DNA of 30,930 nucleotides. Source: a virus. This document shows, one piece after another, positions 5,368-12,736 of this stretch; position 1 is the first letter of the stretch, and each line of letters begins with the position of its first letter. A program made the position numbers and the translations under genes. The DNA lies in IMG/VR virus record IMGVR_UViG_3300037963_000737, positions 1 to 30,930 of that record; one strand, 5' to 3'. A model generated the notes under the pieces. The model was not told the origin of the DNA and did no database searches. It worked only from the letters and a program-made list of their open reading frames with translations.

Positions 5368-8316
5368 TTAACCTAACGCAATAGCAAATGGTATAGGGTC
5401 TACACCACCTGCATTAGCTATAGAAGTAGCCATTGTCGCAGATAAGTTAGTTATAACTGTATTTATAGATGTGATTGCTGCAGTTCTAGTATTAATACTT
5501 GTAGCCATTGTTGCACTAAGATTTGTAACAACTGTATTAATACTTGTAATTGCTGCAGTTCTGTTATTTATAGATGTTGCAACAGTAGAACTAAGATTAG
5601 TAATTACAGTATTAATAGATGTAATAGCAGAAGTTCTATTATTAATAGATGTTGCAACAGTAGAACTAAGATTAGTAATTACAGAGTTTATACTTGTAAT
5701 TGCTGAAGTTCTATTTGAAATACTTGTAGCCATTGTTGCACTTACAGTAGCTACATCAGATGTTAATGCAATTGTACCTGTCGCATCAGGTAATGTTATA
5801 GTTCTACCTGCTGTAGGTGTAGGAGTAGCAAGTGTAATATCATGAGATGCATTACCATTAGGTCTTAAAAATTTTATATCACCTTGTCCAGTAATTGCAA
5901 GTATTCCATTACCACTCGCAGCTAAACCTAATAAATCGTTTGAATTACCTGAAGCAGTATCAAATATATATAATTGTTGGTTAGTGCTACCTTGCTCATT
6001 ATCTAAAGCAACTGCATTACCAAATTGTGATGAAAAATCAGTAGGGTTACCTGCTACATATTCTACTTTACCCCAGTTATCACCACTTTTATCTCCAAAT
6101 CCAATATATCCATCTTCTGATATTATTTGACCACCATTTACTGCAAGATTTCCAGTAATAGTTAAATCACCACTAACAGCACTTACAACAGTCAAAGCAT
6201 TTATTGTAAAAGCAGACACAGAAGTTATAGCTCCTCCTGCATTAGCAATAGATGTAGCAAGTGTAGCACTAAGATTAGTTATTACAGTATTAATAGATGT
6301 AATAGCAGATGTTCTATTGTTTACACTTGTTGCCATTGTAGATGATAAATTACCTATAACAGTATTTATAGAAGTAATAGCAGAAGTTCTATTACCAATA
6401 GATGTGGCAAGTGTTGAACTTAAATTACCTACTACAGTATTAATTGATGTAATAGCAGATGTTCTATTTCCTATAGAAGTTGCAAGTGTAGAACTTAGGT
6501 CACCTACTACAGTATTAATAGAAGTAATAGCATCTAAATTAGTTTTACTAAGTGCTGAAACATTTGCTATAGATGTAGCAAGAGTTGAAGATAGATTAGT
6601 AACAACAGTATTTATACTTGTTATTGCACTTGTTCTATTATTAATAGATGTGGCAAATGTAGAACTTAAATCACCTACTACAGTGTTTATAGATGTAATA
6701 GCGTCTAAGTTAGTTTTACTAAGTGCTGAAACATTTGCTATTGAAGTTGCTAGTGTAGAAGATAAATTAGTTACAACAGTATTTATACTTGTTATAGCAG
6801 TAGTTCTATTATTAATTGAAGTTGCTATTGTAGAACTAAGATTACCTACTACAGTATTAATAGAAGTAACTGCATCTAAGTTAGTTTTAGATAGTGCAGA
6901 TACGTTTGCTATAGATGTAGCAAGTGTCGAAGACAAATCACCTATTACAGTATTAATAGATGTTATAGCACTTGTTCTGTTTCCTATAGATGTTGCAAGT
7001 GTTGAAGATAAATTACCTACTACAGTATTAATAGAAGTAACTGCATCTAAATTAGTTTTAGTTAAAGCACTAACATTAGCAATTGAAGTTGCCATTGTTG
7101 CAGACAAGTTTGTAATTTTAGAATTAATACTTGTAATTGCATTTACACTAAGATTACCTATAACTGTATTAATAGAAGTTATTGCATCTAAATTAGTTTT
7201 AGATAACGCAGACACATTTGCTATACTTGTAGCCATTGTAGAAGATAAATTTCCTACTACAGTATTTATACTTGTAATTGCATCAAGATTTGTTTTAGAT
7301 AATGCACTTACATTTGCTATACTTGTTGCAAGAGTTGAACTAAGATTTGTTACAACTGTATTAATAGAAGTAATGGCAGTGGTTCTATTATTAATAGACG
7401 TAGCCATAGTTGCACTAAGGTCTGTTACTACACTATTAATACTTGTTATTGCACTTGTTCTATTAGCAATACTTGTTGCCATAGTTGCACTTAATGTTGC
7501 AACCTCTGCACTTGTAGCTACACTTTCACCATCCTTAAATAATCTTGTTGCATTTGCACTAACTGCAAATAAATTAGTTGCATTTAAAGAACTTACTGAT
7601 GTATCACTAAAACTTAATGTACCTGCAGTTAAGTTAGTTATACTTGCAGTTGTTGCTTTTAATATGCTTGTTTCAACTGTAGTAGCAGTTACTGTATCTG
7701 TAGTTATTTTAGTTCCTACAGTAAGATTGTTAAATGTTACATCTGTTGCACTTACTGCCTTCATATTAGTAGTGCCTTCAATAACTACATCACCACCAAT
7801 AGATGTATCATTTTCTACTGTAAGAGCAGAACCACTTAATGTTCCACCTACAAATGCATTAGAAGAAATAGTTGTTGTTACTGTTACATCTGTAATTCTA
7901 CCAAAATTATCTACAGTAAAATTAACCATAGGACCATAAGTAGCTGCAGAAACTCCTGAACTAGCTAAATTAATTGTAGGATTACCTTCAGTACCATTTG
8001 CATTAGATATAGTTAAAGGACTACCTACTGCAATAGTACGACCATGCACATTACCTGCAGATACTGCAACAATACCTGTTGTTCCTGTTAAGTCTGCAAT
8101 TGCATTAAGTTCTGCTGCAGTTGCAGAAAGTGTAGTTCCATCTATTTGAAGTGTTCCAGTAAGATTTATTTTATCTGTGGAAAGTTGGAGGGGTGTATTA
8201 TTACCTGCACCTGTTTGTACTGATAATAAATTTGTTGTTAAATCTGTATTACCTGCATCAACTTGTAATAAGTTTTTATAAGTATTTGCAATTTTTTTAC
8301 CTGTAAAGTCACTCAT
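5368..8316 (-). CDS. long tail fibre with 25/32-residue coiled-coil repeats
   Basis: The 982-aa product has a clear plan. Residues ~1-150 (KIANTYKNLLQVDAGN, LNAIADLTGTTG, ANGTEGNPTINLASSGV, NFTVDNFGRITDVTV) are typical N-terminal phage fibre text. Residues ~150-270 are short beta repeats. A long stalk of about 15 repeats follows (ATSI.NRTSAITSINTVV.NLS, 25 aa, alternating with 32-aa versions that insert VSALSKTNLD). A ~135-aa beta insert then carries the common fibre text AGRTITLPDATGTIALTSD, and a second stalk has four 25-aa repeats. Each stalk ends with ATSIANAGG, and the C-terminus is PIPFAIALG. The repeat periodicity fits a trimeric coiled coil. The protein is very likely the main fibre of the virion. 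No enzymatic domain is seen. Confidence 0.88.
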   Translation of the reverse strand: MSDFTGKKIANTYKNLLQVDAGNTDLTTNLLSVQTGAGNNTPLQLSTDKINLTGTLQIDGTTLSATAAELNAIADLTGTTGIVAVSAGNVHGRTIAVGSPLTISNANGTEGNPTINLASSGVSAATYGPMVNFTVDNFGRITDVTVTTTISSNAFVGGTLSGSALTVENDTSIGGDVVIEGTTNMKAVSATDVTFNNLTVGTKITTDTVTATTVETSILKATTASITNLTAGTLSFSDTSVSSLNATNLFAVSANATRLFKDGESVATSAEVATLSATMATSIANRTSAITSINSVVTDLSATMATSINNRTTAITSINTVVTNLSSTLATSIANVSALSKTNLDAITSINTVVGNLSSTMATSIANVSALSKTNLDAITSINTVIGNLSVNAITSINSKITNLSATMATSIANVSALTKTNLDAVTSINTVVGNLSSTLATSIGNRTSAITSINTVIGDLSSTLATSIANVSALSKTNLDAVTSINTVVGNLSSTIATSINNRTTAITSINTVVTNLSSTLATSIANVSALSKTNLDAITSINTVVGDLSSTFATSINNRTSAITSINTVVTNLSSTLATSIANVSALSKTNLDAITSINTVVGDLSSTLATSIGNRTSAITSINTVVGNLSSTLATSIGNRTSAITSINTVIGNLSSTMATSVNNRTSAITSINTVITNLSATLATSIANAGGAITSVSAFTINALTVVSAVSGDLTITGNLAVNGGQIISEDGYIGFGDKSGDNWGKVEYVAGNPTDFSSQFGNAVALDNEQGSTNQQLYIFDTASGNSNDLLGLAASGNGILAITGQGDIKFLRPNGNASHDITLATPTPTAGRTITLPDATGTIALTSDVATVSATMATSISNRTSAITSINSVITNLSSTVATSINNRTSAITSINTVITNLSSTVATSINNRTAAITSINTVVTNLSATMATSINTRTAAITSINTVITNLSATMATSIANAGGVDPIPFAIALG
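5400..5750 (-). repeat. fibre stalk repeat block 2 (four units)
   Basis: Four consecutive 75-bp units encode the 25-residue repeat near the C-terminus. They end in the same ATSIANAGG cap that closes block 1. Two units are close at DNA level: atagatgttgcaacagtag recurs at about 5570-5590 and 5644-5664. Edges are approximate. Confidence 0.78.
6235..7505 (-). repeat. fibre stalk repeat block 1 (about 15 units)
   Basis: This is an intragenic tandem repeat. About eight 75-bp units and six 96-bp units encode 25- and 32-residue repeats, with one shortened 15-residue unit (VNAITSINSKITNLS). Synonymous changes are common between units, so the amino acid pattern is better conserved than the DNA, which suggests selection on the protein. 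Block edges are approximate. Confidence 0.8.
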
Positions 8317-8591
8317 ATCATATTCCAGTATTTATCTGTATCTTCCCAATCTGTTGTTACACTTTGCCAATCTAAATTTCTATCAGCTATTGACTCGGGT
8401 CTTGCATCTTTTATAAAGAATGTTTCTGCTAACTTAGGAGTTCTATTTTGTGGATGACTTTTAGAATCATATATACCTTCATAGTCTTCAGGACAAACTA
8501 ACATCCCATAACTATTTTTTTTCATTACATTACGTCTGTATTCAAATCCACAAACGTCACATTCTATAAGTATATTTTTTCTAAGTGCCAT
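8313..8591 (-). CDS. Cys-motif (zinc-ribbon-like) protein, paralogue A
   Basis: The chosen start is ATG 8589-8591, which overlaps the upstream stop as TAATG and gives 92 aa beginning MALRKNILIECDVCGFEYRR. The text CDVCGFEYRRNVMKKNSYGMLVC-P-EDYE followed by HPQN provides C-x2-C, a third Cys and a His, plausible ligands for one zinc ion. The C-terminal part (RNLDWQSVTTDWEDTDKYW) is Trp/Asp-rich. It is a clear paralogue of the next gene upstream. Similar 'CDxCGF...L...G..VC..D.E..HPQ' proteins are frequent near the neck and fibre genes of tailed phages, so a minor tail or assembly role is likely, but its function is not known to me. Confidence 0.78.
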   Translation of the reverse strand: MALRKNILIECDVCGFEYRRNVMKKNSYGMLVCPEDYEGIYDSKSHPQNRTPKLAETFFIKDARPESIADRNLDWQSVTTDWEDTDKYWNMI

Positions 8592-8836
8592 TATGTTGGT
8601 AACCAATCCGTAACTGTAACACTTGTTTCAGGCATTGGTGACCTTCTATGAAAAAACCTTACCCTTTCTTCGTCATTAACAGCTTTTGTTTTATTCTGTG
8701 GATGATTATTTAAATCATACTTTTCATAATCTAAAAAACAAACCATTGAACCATAACTTGTTTTTTTTAAATCTCTTAATCTATATCTAAATCCACATAT
8801 ATCACATATGCCTAGTGTTTGTCTTGATGTAGACAT
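8591..8836 (-). CDS. Cys-motif (zinc-ribbon-like) protein, paralogue B
   Basis: The 81-aa product MSTSRQTLGICDICGFRYRLRDLKK has the same layout as paralogue A: C-x2-C, TSYGSMVC, DYE, HPQNKTK, and a C-terminal VTVTDWLPT instead of the longer Trp/Asp tail. The two genes are adjacent and joined by TAATG, as expected of a tandem duplication followed by divergence. C-C-C-H positions are conserved in both, which argues that metal binding (or another structural use) still matters. The start overlaps the upstream stop at 8836, again as a TAATG. Confidence 0.78.
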   Translation of the reverse strand: MSTSRQTLGICDICGFRYRLRDLKKTSYGSMVCFLDYEKYDLNNHPQNKTKAVNDEERVRFFHRRSPMPETSVTVTDWLPT

Positions 8837-9045
8837 TACTCCTCAAAATTTTCTCTAAGTGTTTCTAACTTATCTTCATACTCTGCAACTTTGCCAATAT
8901 TTTTATCTAGCTCTTCCATAATATCTCCATGTTCTCCTATTGCAACAGGATTAGAAAGATAAGTTTCTACATTTGCACTATGATAAGCAATCTTACCTAT
9001 AAAATATTTTTCAACTGCTTCATACATTATTCTTCTAGTTGCCAT
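8836..9045 (-). CDS. hypothetical 69-aa protein
   Basis: A small, acidic, mostly helical protein (MATRRIMYEAVEKYFIGKIAYHSANVETYLSNP...EELDKNIGKVAEYEDKLETLRENFEE). The final ~25 residues have heptad-like spacing of Ile/Val/Leu and may form a short coiled coil. It lies between the adaptor-like protein and the Cys-motif pair, with TAATG junctions on both sides. This placement is common for small neck or tail accessory proteins. No family recognised. Confidence 0.72.
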   Translation of the reverse strand: MATRRIMYEAVEKYFIGKIAYHSANVETYLSNPVAIGEHGDIMEELDKNIGKVAEYEDKLETLRENFEE

Positions 9046-9716
9046 TATACCCTCACCTGTGGTCTAATTAAAAGACTAACTCTTTCTCTATCTTCTTCTA
9101 AAGCTCTTGAAAGTCTTTCTTCATATTCTGTTTTTATCATTGCAATTCTTTCCATATCTACATTAGGTCTTTTCATTGACATATAATATGCAACACCTGC
9201 AGTCAAACAAGGTAAAAATCTTCTTGAAACATCAGGAGTTTGTATTGCAGACCTATTAACATCCTGCATATATCTTATAAGTTCTACTTTAACTTGGTCT
9301 GTAGAATTTTCAGGTAAGGGCCATAAATATATTTCAGGGTTATCTCTTTCATGTCTTACTGCATACTGAGTAGGTCTTCCTGTTTGTTTCTTATTAGGTA
9401 TCTTTAAAAACTCTTGCATAGATATTCTTTCAAGTTGAATATCTACATTGTCTCTATTGACAACTGCTTCTAATACATCTATACTAGAAGAAGCAAGAGA
9501 ATAAGTTGTTGTGCTTATAGATACTGTAAAAGTAGAAGTTTCTGCAGTCCATAACATAATGTCTCTATTCTGCCAATCTTGCAGTAATAAATTAATTGAC
9601 CTTCTTGCAGATTTAGGTTCATGTCCTAGTGTAGGCTCACCACCTATCATTTCTGTAGCTTCTTGGATAACTTCATCTATATCCATAGAAAAATTATATG
9701 TACCTGATGTACTCAT
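9045..9716 (-). CDS. head-tail adaptor / P22 gp4-like protein
   Basis: The 223-aa product shows the pattern of P22 gp4-type DNA-stabilisation/adaptor proteins. An N-terminal helix has DIDEVIQEATEMIGGEP; then comes ARRSINLLLQDWQNRDIMLWTAE, a beta segment STTTYSLASSSIDVLEAVV, the signature NKKQTGRPTQYAVRHERDNPEIYLWPLPE, and a helical C-terminus that ends with RERVSLLIRPQVRV. The GRP-x-x-Y and Y/L-W-P-x-P landmarks are characteristic of these neck proteins, which bind below the portal and retain packaged DNA. The start overlaps the stop of the 28-aa gene as ATGA. The fold assignment is by pattern; the sequence is distant from P22 gp4. Confidence 0.72.
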   Translation of the reverse strand: MSTSGTYNFSMDIDEVIQEATEMIGGEPTLGHEPKSARRSINLLLQDWQNRDIMLWTAETSTFTVSISTTTYSLASSSIDVLEAVVNRDNVDIQLERISMQEFLKIPNKKQTGRPTQYAVRHERDNPEIYLWPLPENSTDQVKVELIRYMQDVNRSAIQTPDVSRRFLPCLTAGVAYYMSMKRPNVDMERIAMIKTEYEERLSRALEEDRERVSLLIRPQVRV

Positions 9717-9799
9717 TTCTTTTTAATCTTTCTTTTTTTAACCTTTTTAATCTTAGGTTTTTTTATTTGCTGTGGTATGCTAACTCTGCTTATTGCCAT
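9713..9799 (-). CDS. very small basic protein (28 aa)
   Basis: This mini-gene is found by reading. It starts at ATG 9797-9799 after AAGGATAAGTA, encodes MAISRVSIPQQIKKP followed by a Lys/Arg-only tail (KIKKVKKRKIKKK), and stops with TGA overlapping the next ATG (ATGA at 9713-9716). A good ribosome-binding site and the coupled junction support it. Similar 'MAISRxQxPxQI' mini-proteins with basic tails are, as I recall, frequent in marine phages, usually just before a neck gene. It might bind nucleic acid or pack DNA (inference from charge only). Confidence 0.6.
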   Translation of the reverse strand: MAISRVSIPQQIKKPKIKKVKKRKIKKK

Positions 9800-9838
9800 T
9801 ACTTATCCTTTAGCCATTTAATCCACTTTAGTCTTTTA

Positions 9839-10189
9839 CTATGCAATTCCTTTTTTGTGTGTTTGACTTTTTGGTGGTCTTTTTTTCGACCCACTAGGAC
9901 CTGCCCAAAGTTTTTTATTCGCCCAATAAGCTGCAGACATTTTACCTTTGCTAATATTTTTTGCATGACGAGCTTTAAAACTTTTCCTAGCTTCTTTAGA
10001 ATAGTTATGACCCATTGAAGAGTCACCATAATGTATAAGTTTAATTCTATCACCTTCTTTAGCCAAGACCATACCTTTTTTGCCCGGTCGGTCAGACCTT
10101 TTAGGTTTATTAAATCCTGAAAATTTTTTGCCACGATATTCTATTCCTCCTGATGGTAATCTTTTTACTCCGGGATATTTTCCACTCAT
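9839..10189 (-). CDS. small basic phage protein (116 aa)
   Basis: The product is a Gly/Lys-rich protein: IEYRGKKFSGFNKPKR, then GMVLAKEGDRIKLIHYGDSSMGHNYSKEARKSFKARHAKNI, then KGKMSAAYWANKKLWAGPSGSKKRPP. The stretch AKEGD-x-IKLI-x-YGD...NYS-x-EARKSFKARH...KMSAAYWA-x-KLWAG matches a family of short basic phage proteins of unknown function that I recognise from many tailed phages, but whose family number I will not guess. It overlaps the upstream gene by ATGA. It probably acts on nucleic acid or in virion assembly given its charge and location, but this is inference. Confidence 0.8.
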   Translation of the reverse strand: MSGKYPGVKRLPSGGIEYRGKKFSGFNKPKRSDRPGKKGMVLAKEGDRIKLIHYGDSSMGHNYSKEARKSFKARHAKNISKGKMSAAYWANKKLWAGPSGSKKRPPKSQTHKKGIA

Positions 10190-10440
10190 GCTATCCTCTT
10201 TTTAGTTCTAGTTGTTTTTCTTTTTCTGCCTGAAGCAGTAACAGACCACTTGACCATTTTAGGTCCTGTCTTTTTCTTTGCTTCTGCTTTAGTAATACGA
10301 CCTGCTACTTTTGCAGGTCTACAAGCAGGATAAGGTCTTGACTTTTTTTCTTTGCCAGACCTACCACATTTTTTGCCAGTCTTAACATCTCGCCAATCTT
10401 CTTTAAACCACTTAGTTAAGCCACCTTTAGGTTTAGCCAT
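10186..10440 (-). CDS. small basic protein with CG...C motif (84 aa)
   Basis: The product MAKPKGGLTKWFKEDWRDVKTGKKCGRSG is followed by RPYPACRPAKVAGRITKAEAKKKTG and a basic C-terminus. The motif GGL-x-x-WF-x-E-x-W-x-D-x-x-x-G-x-x-CGR...YP-x-CRP recurs in small basic proteins of marine phages and large algal viruses, as I recall. The two Cys and nearby Arg/Pro could be structural rather than metal binding. TAATG joins it to the previous gene and ATGA to the next. Function unknown. The high charge and neighbours suggest membership of the basic-protein island. Confidence 0.78.
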   Translation of the reverse strand: MAKPKGGLTKWFKEDWRDVKTGKKCGRSGKEKKSRPYPACRPAKVAGRITKAEAKKKTGPKMVKWSVTASGRKRKTTRTKKRIA

Positions 10441-10598
10441 TAATAAGTTCCACCACGTTTTTTATATGTTTTTACTAACCAAGCATTTGCATATGCTGAC
10501 GGATATACTTTAAATTTACGTTTTGCTTCTGCTTTTACTCTTGAATATAACGCAGGGTTCTTTGGTTTAGACCCACTTTTCTTTTTAGCTACTGCCAT
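10440..10598 (-). CDS. small basic protein, KFKVYPSAYANAW family (52 aa)
   Basis: The start is placed at ATG 10596-10598, preceded by AAAGGAGAAAAC, rather than the longer frame to 10664. The 52-aa product MAVAKKKSGSKPKNPALYSRV ends AEAKRKFKVYPSAYANAWLVKTYKKRGGTY. The text KFxVYPSAYAN-W...YKxRGGxY is a strong signature of a small protein family found in tailed marine phages, some giant viruses and algae, of unknown function. The conserved aromatic block and basic N-terminus suggest a nucleic-acid-associated protein (inference). Confidence 0.82.
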   Translation of the reverse strand: MAVAKKKSGSKPKNPALYSRVKAEAKRKFKVYPSAYANAWLVKTYKKRGGTY

Positions 10599-10700
10599 GT
10601 TTTCTCCTTTACATACACAAATCTTCATACTTAGTTGTATGAAGTCTATGTTTTGATAAGTCACCTGTTTCTTTTTGAAATAATTTTAAAATCCATTGTA

Positions 10701-11144
10701 TCATAACTTGCCTGTCCATTTACCTACTAAATAAAGAATTGCACCACCAAATGCTAACATCATTATAATTAGTGTACCATATCCTGCTATTTCTTTCAAC
10801 TCTTCTTTTCTTTTTTGTTCAAGTCTTTCTTGTTCTCTTTTAGCTTTTCTTGCCTGTGCCTGAAACTTTTGCCAATCTGCCCATAATCCGGGTCTACCTA
10901 CATAAATCATTATCTGTTTGAGTTCTTCTTCTTTTTGCTTTAGTTCTTCTAAAGCCATAAACTCTTCTAAATCACTTGTATAAACACCTTTAGATTTTTG
11001 TTTATTTGCTTTTCTTTCTATAGATTCTTTAGCAAGTACAAAATCTGATATTTGTTTTCCACAACTTGCAAGTTCTTTTCCGTTGCTTATAAAACTTTTT
11101 ATGACTCCGAATGCTGCATTTGCTGCTGCGAGTTCTGCTAACAT
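10701..11144 (-). CDS. membrane-anchored coiled-coil protein (147 aa)
   Basis: The protein MLAELAAANAAFGVIKSFISNGKELASCGKQISDF has a charged helix-rich centre with DLEEFMALEELKQKEEELKQIMIY and a segment GRPGLWADWQKFQAQARKAKREQERLEQKRKEELKE. It ends in a single membrane-spanning segment (YGTLIIMMLAFGGAILYLVG). This architecture is widespread in marine phages within or next to virion genes. The protein may be an internal or tail-associated virion protein that meets the cell membrane during entry, or a lysis-related accessory; one membrane span near the C-terminus does not by itself make it a holin. The N-terminal Ala-rich helix is also amphipathic. Confidence is high for the gene, low for the role. 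Confidence 0.78.
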   Translation of the reverse strand: MLAELAAANAAFGVIKSFISNGKELASCGKQISDFVLAKESIERKANKQKSKGVYTSDLEEFMALEELKQKEEELKQIMIYVGRPGLWADWQKFQAQARKAKREQERLEQKRKEELKEIAGYGTLIIMMLAFGGAILYLVGKWTGKL

Positions 11145-11153
11145 TTTATTTCC

Positions 11154-11453
11154 TCATATTTTTTTATAAGCTTTTTTTAAACTTTCTTTACCTTTTTTAA
11201 ATATACTTACAACTTGATTCTTACCCATTACCTTTGCTCTTTGCTCACCAACAGTAAGGATTTGTATTTTTCTCGCATAAGGCTTATTGATTTTTTTAAC
11301 CTTTGCAACTGTTGCTCTTGCGTCAGTTGGTGTGGCAAACTTGATACTGACTGTATCTTTGGGATTTTCATCCGTGTATAAACGTCTGCCTGACCCTTTT
11401 GGTTTTTTACCCGTACCAACTTTAGGGTCTTTTCTTTTTTTTACTTTTACCAT
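11154..11453 (-). CDS. small basic protein (99 aa)
   Basis: The product MVKVKKRKDPKVGTGKKPKGSGRRLYTDENPKDTVSIKF is followed by ATPTDARATVAKVKKINKPYARKIQILTVGEQRAKVMGK and a Lys-rich tail. The block GTGKKPKGSGRRLYTDENPKDTV and the later KINKPxARKIQILTVxEQRAKVMGK are, as I recall, strongly conserved in marine phages, which suggests selection on an exposed basic protein. No enzymatic motif. It begins within the 44-aa gene upstream (overlap 32 nt). Function unknown; DNA or RNA binding is possible. Confidence 0.8.
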   Translation of the reverse strand: MVKVKKRKDPKVGTGKKPKGSGRRLYTDENPKDTVSIKFATPTDARATVAKVKKINKPYARKIQILTVGEQRAKVMGKNQVVSIFKKGKESLKKAYKKI

Positions 11454-11556
11454 TTTTTAAAATACTTTTTAAAGTTTTAGCTTGACTTGCATGAGTTTTA
11501 GAAGCTTTGCTTAAACCTTTAATAACTTTTTTAAGTTTTCTTTTTTGCTTTTCCAT
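11422..11556 (-). CDS. probable small basic protein (44 aa)
   Basis: This frame was read manually. It begins at ATG 11554-11556 (MEKQKRKLKKVIKGLSKASKTH), continues ASQAKTLKSILKNGK and ends at a TAA inside the 99-aa gene. It overlaps the C-terminus of the 401-aa gene by 26 nt and the start of the 99-aa gene by 32 nt. The spacing of AAAGG is short (about 2 nt), which weakens the initiation call. The text LKKVIKGLSKASKTHASQAKTL resembles a small Lys-rich phage protein with the pattern 'LKKVxxGLxKASKTHAxQAKxL' that I recognise from marine viromes, which is why it is kept. Confidence 0.5.
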   Translation of the reverse strand: MEKQKRKLKKVIKGLSKASKTHASQAKTLKSILKNGKSKKKKRP

Positions 11557-12736
11557 AACCTTTTATCTGTCTTGCTACACTTGTGTTACCTTTATGTTTT
11601 TCACCTTTTTCAGCTTTGTCATAAAAACTTGCTACAAGTCCACCACCAAACATAGGTTTAAATCCCATGTTCATTTTAGCCTTTGCAGGTAACATATGTA
11701 TTCCCGGATTTTCTGATTTAGATGGTAAATCTTTTAAAGATTTTAAATTACCCCCTGCTGATTTTTTAGCTACCTTTAAATTTCCTTGAGTTCCTTTTAC
11801 TGCTGCTTTATAGGCTGCAGAACCTGTTCCACCATATAAGTCCATAAGTCTTTTCCTATCCTTTTCATTTTTAGCAAATATATTACCCTTAGGTCCAAAG
11901 CCTGTATTACCACCTGCAGTTATATTAGTTCTCTTTTTTTCTTTAAGAGACTTTGTTTTATAAGTTTTAACATCTCTACTTTTTATATCCTTTAAAGACT
12001 TTTGGTTTTTAACTGTTTTTGTATTAGTTATATTTTTACTTTTTACTTTAGAATCCTTTGTATCTATAGCAAAAGGTAAAGTACCTGCTACTGCTAAAGC
12101 TGCAAGTTTCTTTTTATTTCTTGATAAAATATTACCTGTTTTCTTTTTAGATGGTGCTTTAGAAAAAATGTTAGAACTTTTCATAGATAATAACTTCTTA
12201 ACATTTGTTTTAGTTTTTTGACCACTACCACCAAATGATTTACTTTTATTACTAGGTGTATTAACAATAGTTAAAGCTTTTGATTCTTTCTTTTTGATTG
12301 GAAGTTTAGGTGTCTTATCTACAACTTTTCCTTGTAATACAAAACCTGTTTTAGCTTTAGACTTACTTTGTTTCTTTGCTCTATTTTGTTTTGCCTTATT
12401 AGATTGTAATTTTTTTAAACTCTGTTGTTGTTTTTTAAATTTTTGAATTTGTTCTTTAGATGCTAGTTTAGTACTAGTTTCAACTTCTTGTTTAGGTTTA
12501 GTTTGTTTCTTTTTTAAATTAGAAGCTCTTTTTTTAATTTGAGTAACCTTGCCTTTATTAGCATCTATATTTTTCTGTAATTGTTTTTTTTCTTTTTGAG
12601 TAGTTTTTTTAGAAGTTCCCTTTTTTTTATCTAAAAGGTTTTCTATTTTTTCATCTGCTTCTTTCAATTTTTTAGTAAGTTTAGTTTTACCTAATTTAAG
12701 AAGCTCTGCTCCTAATTTCATTTTAGTCGCAACCAT
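11531..12736 (-). CDS. long Lys-rich protein (401 aa)
   Basis: A highly basic, low-complexity protein. The N-terminal half is coiled-coil-like and Lys-rich (LLKLGKTKLTKKLKEADEKIENLLDKKKG; KEQIQKFKKQQQSLKKLQ). The middle has repeated SKSFGGSGQKTKTN/NILSRNKKKLAALAVAGTL (a weak hydrophobic segment). The C-terminal ~90 residues have TGFGPKGNIFAKNEKDRKRLMDLYGGTGSAAYKAAVKG, GFKPMFGGGLVASFYD and ARQIKGYGKAKKKT. The C-terminal GYGKA-basic motif also ends the 511-aa protein upstream. Such length and charge with little aromatic content suggests an extended protein that binds packaged DNA or is ejected with it. No domain was recognised. It joins the upstream gene at 12736 by TAATG. Confidence 0.78.
   Translation of the reverse strand: MVATKMKLGAELLKLGKTKLTKKLKEADEKIENLLDKKKGTSKKTTQKEKKQLQKNIDANKGKVTQIKKRASNLKKKQTKPKQEVETSTKLASKEQIQKFKKQQQSLKKLQSNKAKQNRAKKQSKSKAKTGFVLQGKVVDKTPKLPIKKKESKALTIVNTPSNKSKSFGGSGQKTKTNVKKLLSMKSSNIFSKAPSKKKTGNILSRNKKKLAALAVAGTLPFAIDTKDSKVKSKNITNTKTVKNQKSLKDIKSRDVKTYKTKSLKEKKRTNITAGGNTGFGPKGNIFAKNEKDRKRLMDLYGGTGSAAYKAAVKGTQGNLKVAKKSAGGNLKSLKDLPSKSENPGIHMLPAKAKMNMGFKPMFGGGLVASFYDKAEKGEKHKGNTSVARQIKGYGKAKKKT

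Noticed and set aside
6317-7939. A 540-codon plus-strand frame antisense to the fibre gene
   Set aside because: It mirrors the 25/32-residue repeats of the 982-aa fibre in another frame; it consists of repetitive Val/Ile/Leu/Thr text and has no ribosome-binding logic on that strand.
9799-10134. An alternative 111-aa minus-strand frame (MAKNFQDL...)
   Set aside because: It is a frame shadow of the conserved 116-aa gene (9839-10189); its apparent TAATG link to the 28-aa gene is coincidental, since the conserved text is in the other frame.
10701-11144. Calling the membrane-anchored coiled-coil protein a holin
   Set aside because: It has one C-terminal membrane segment after a long charged helix, and it lies among virion genes; no lysis neighbour supports a holin role.
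11228-11419. A 63-aa frame inside the 99-aa basic gene
   Set aside because: The conserved KPKGSGRRLYTDENPKD text belongs to the 99-aa frame; this one has no supporting motif.
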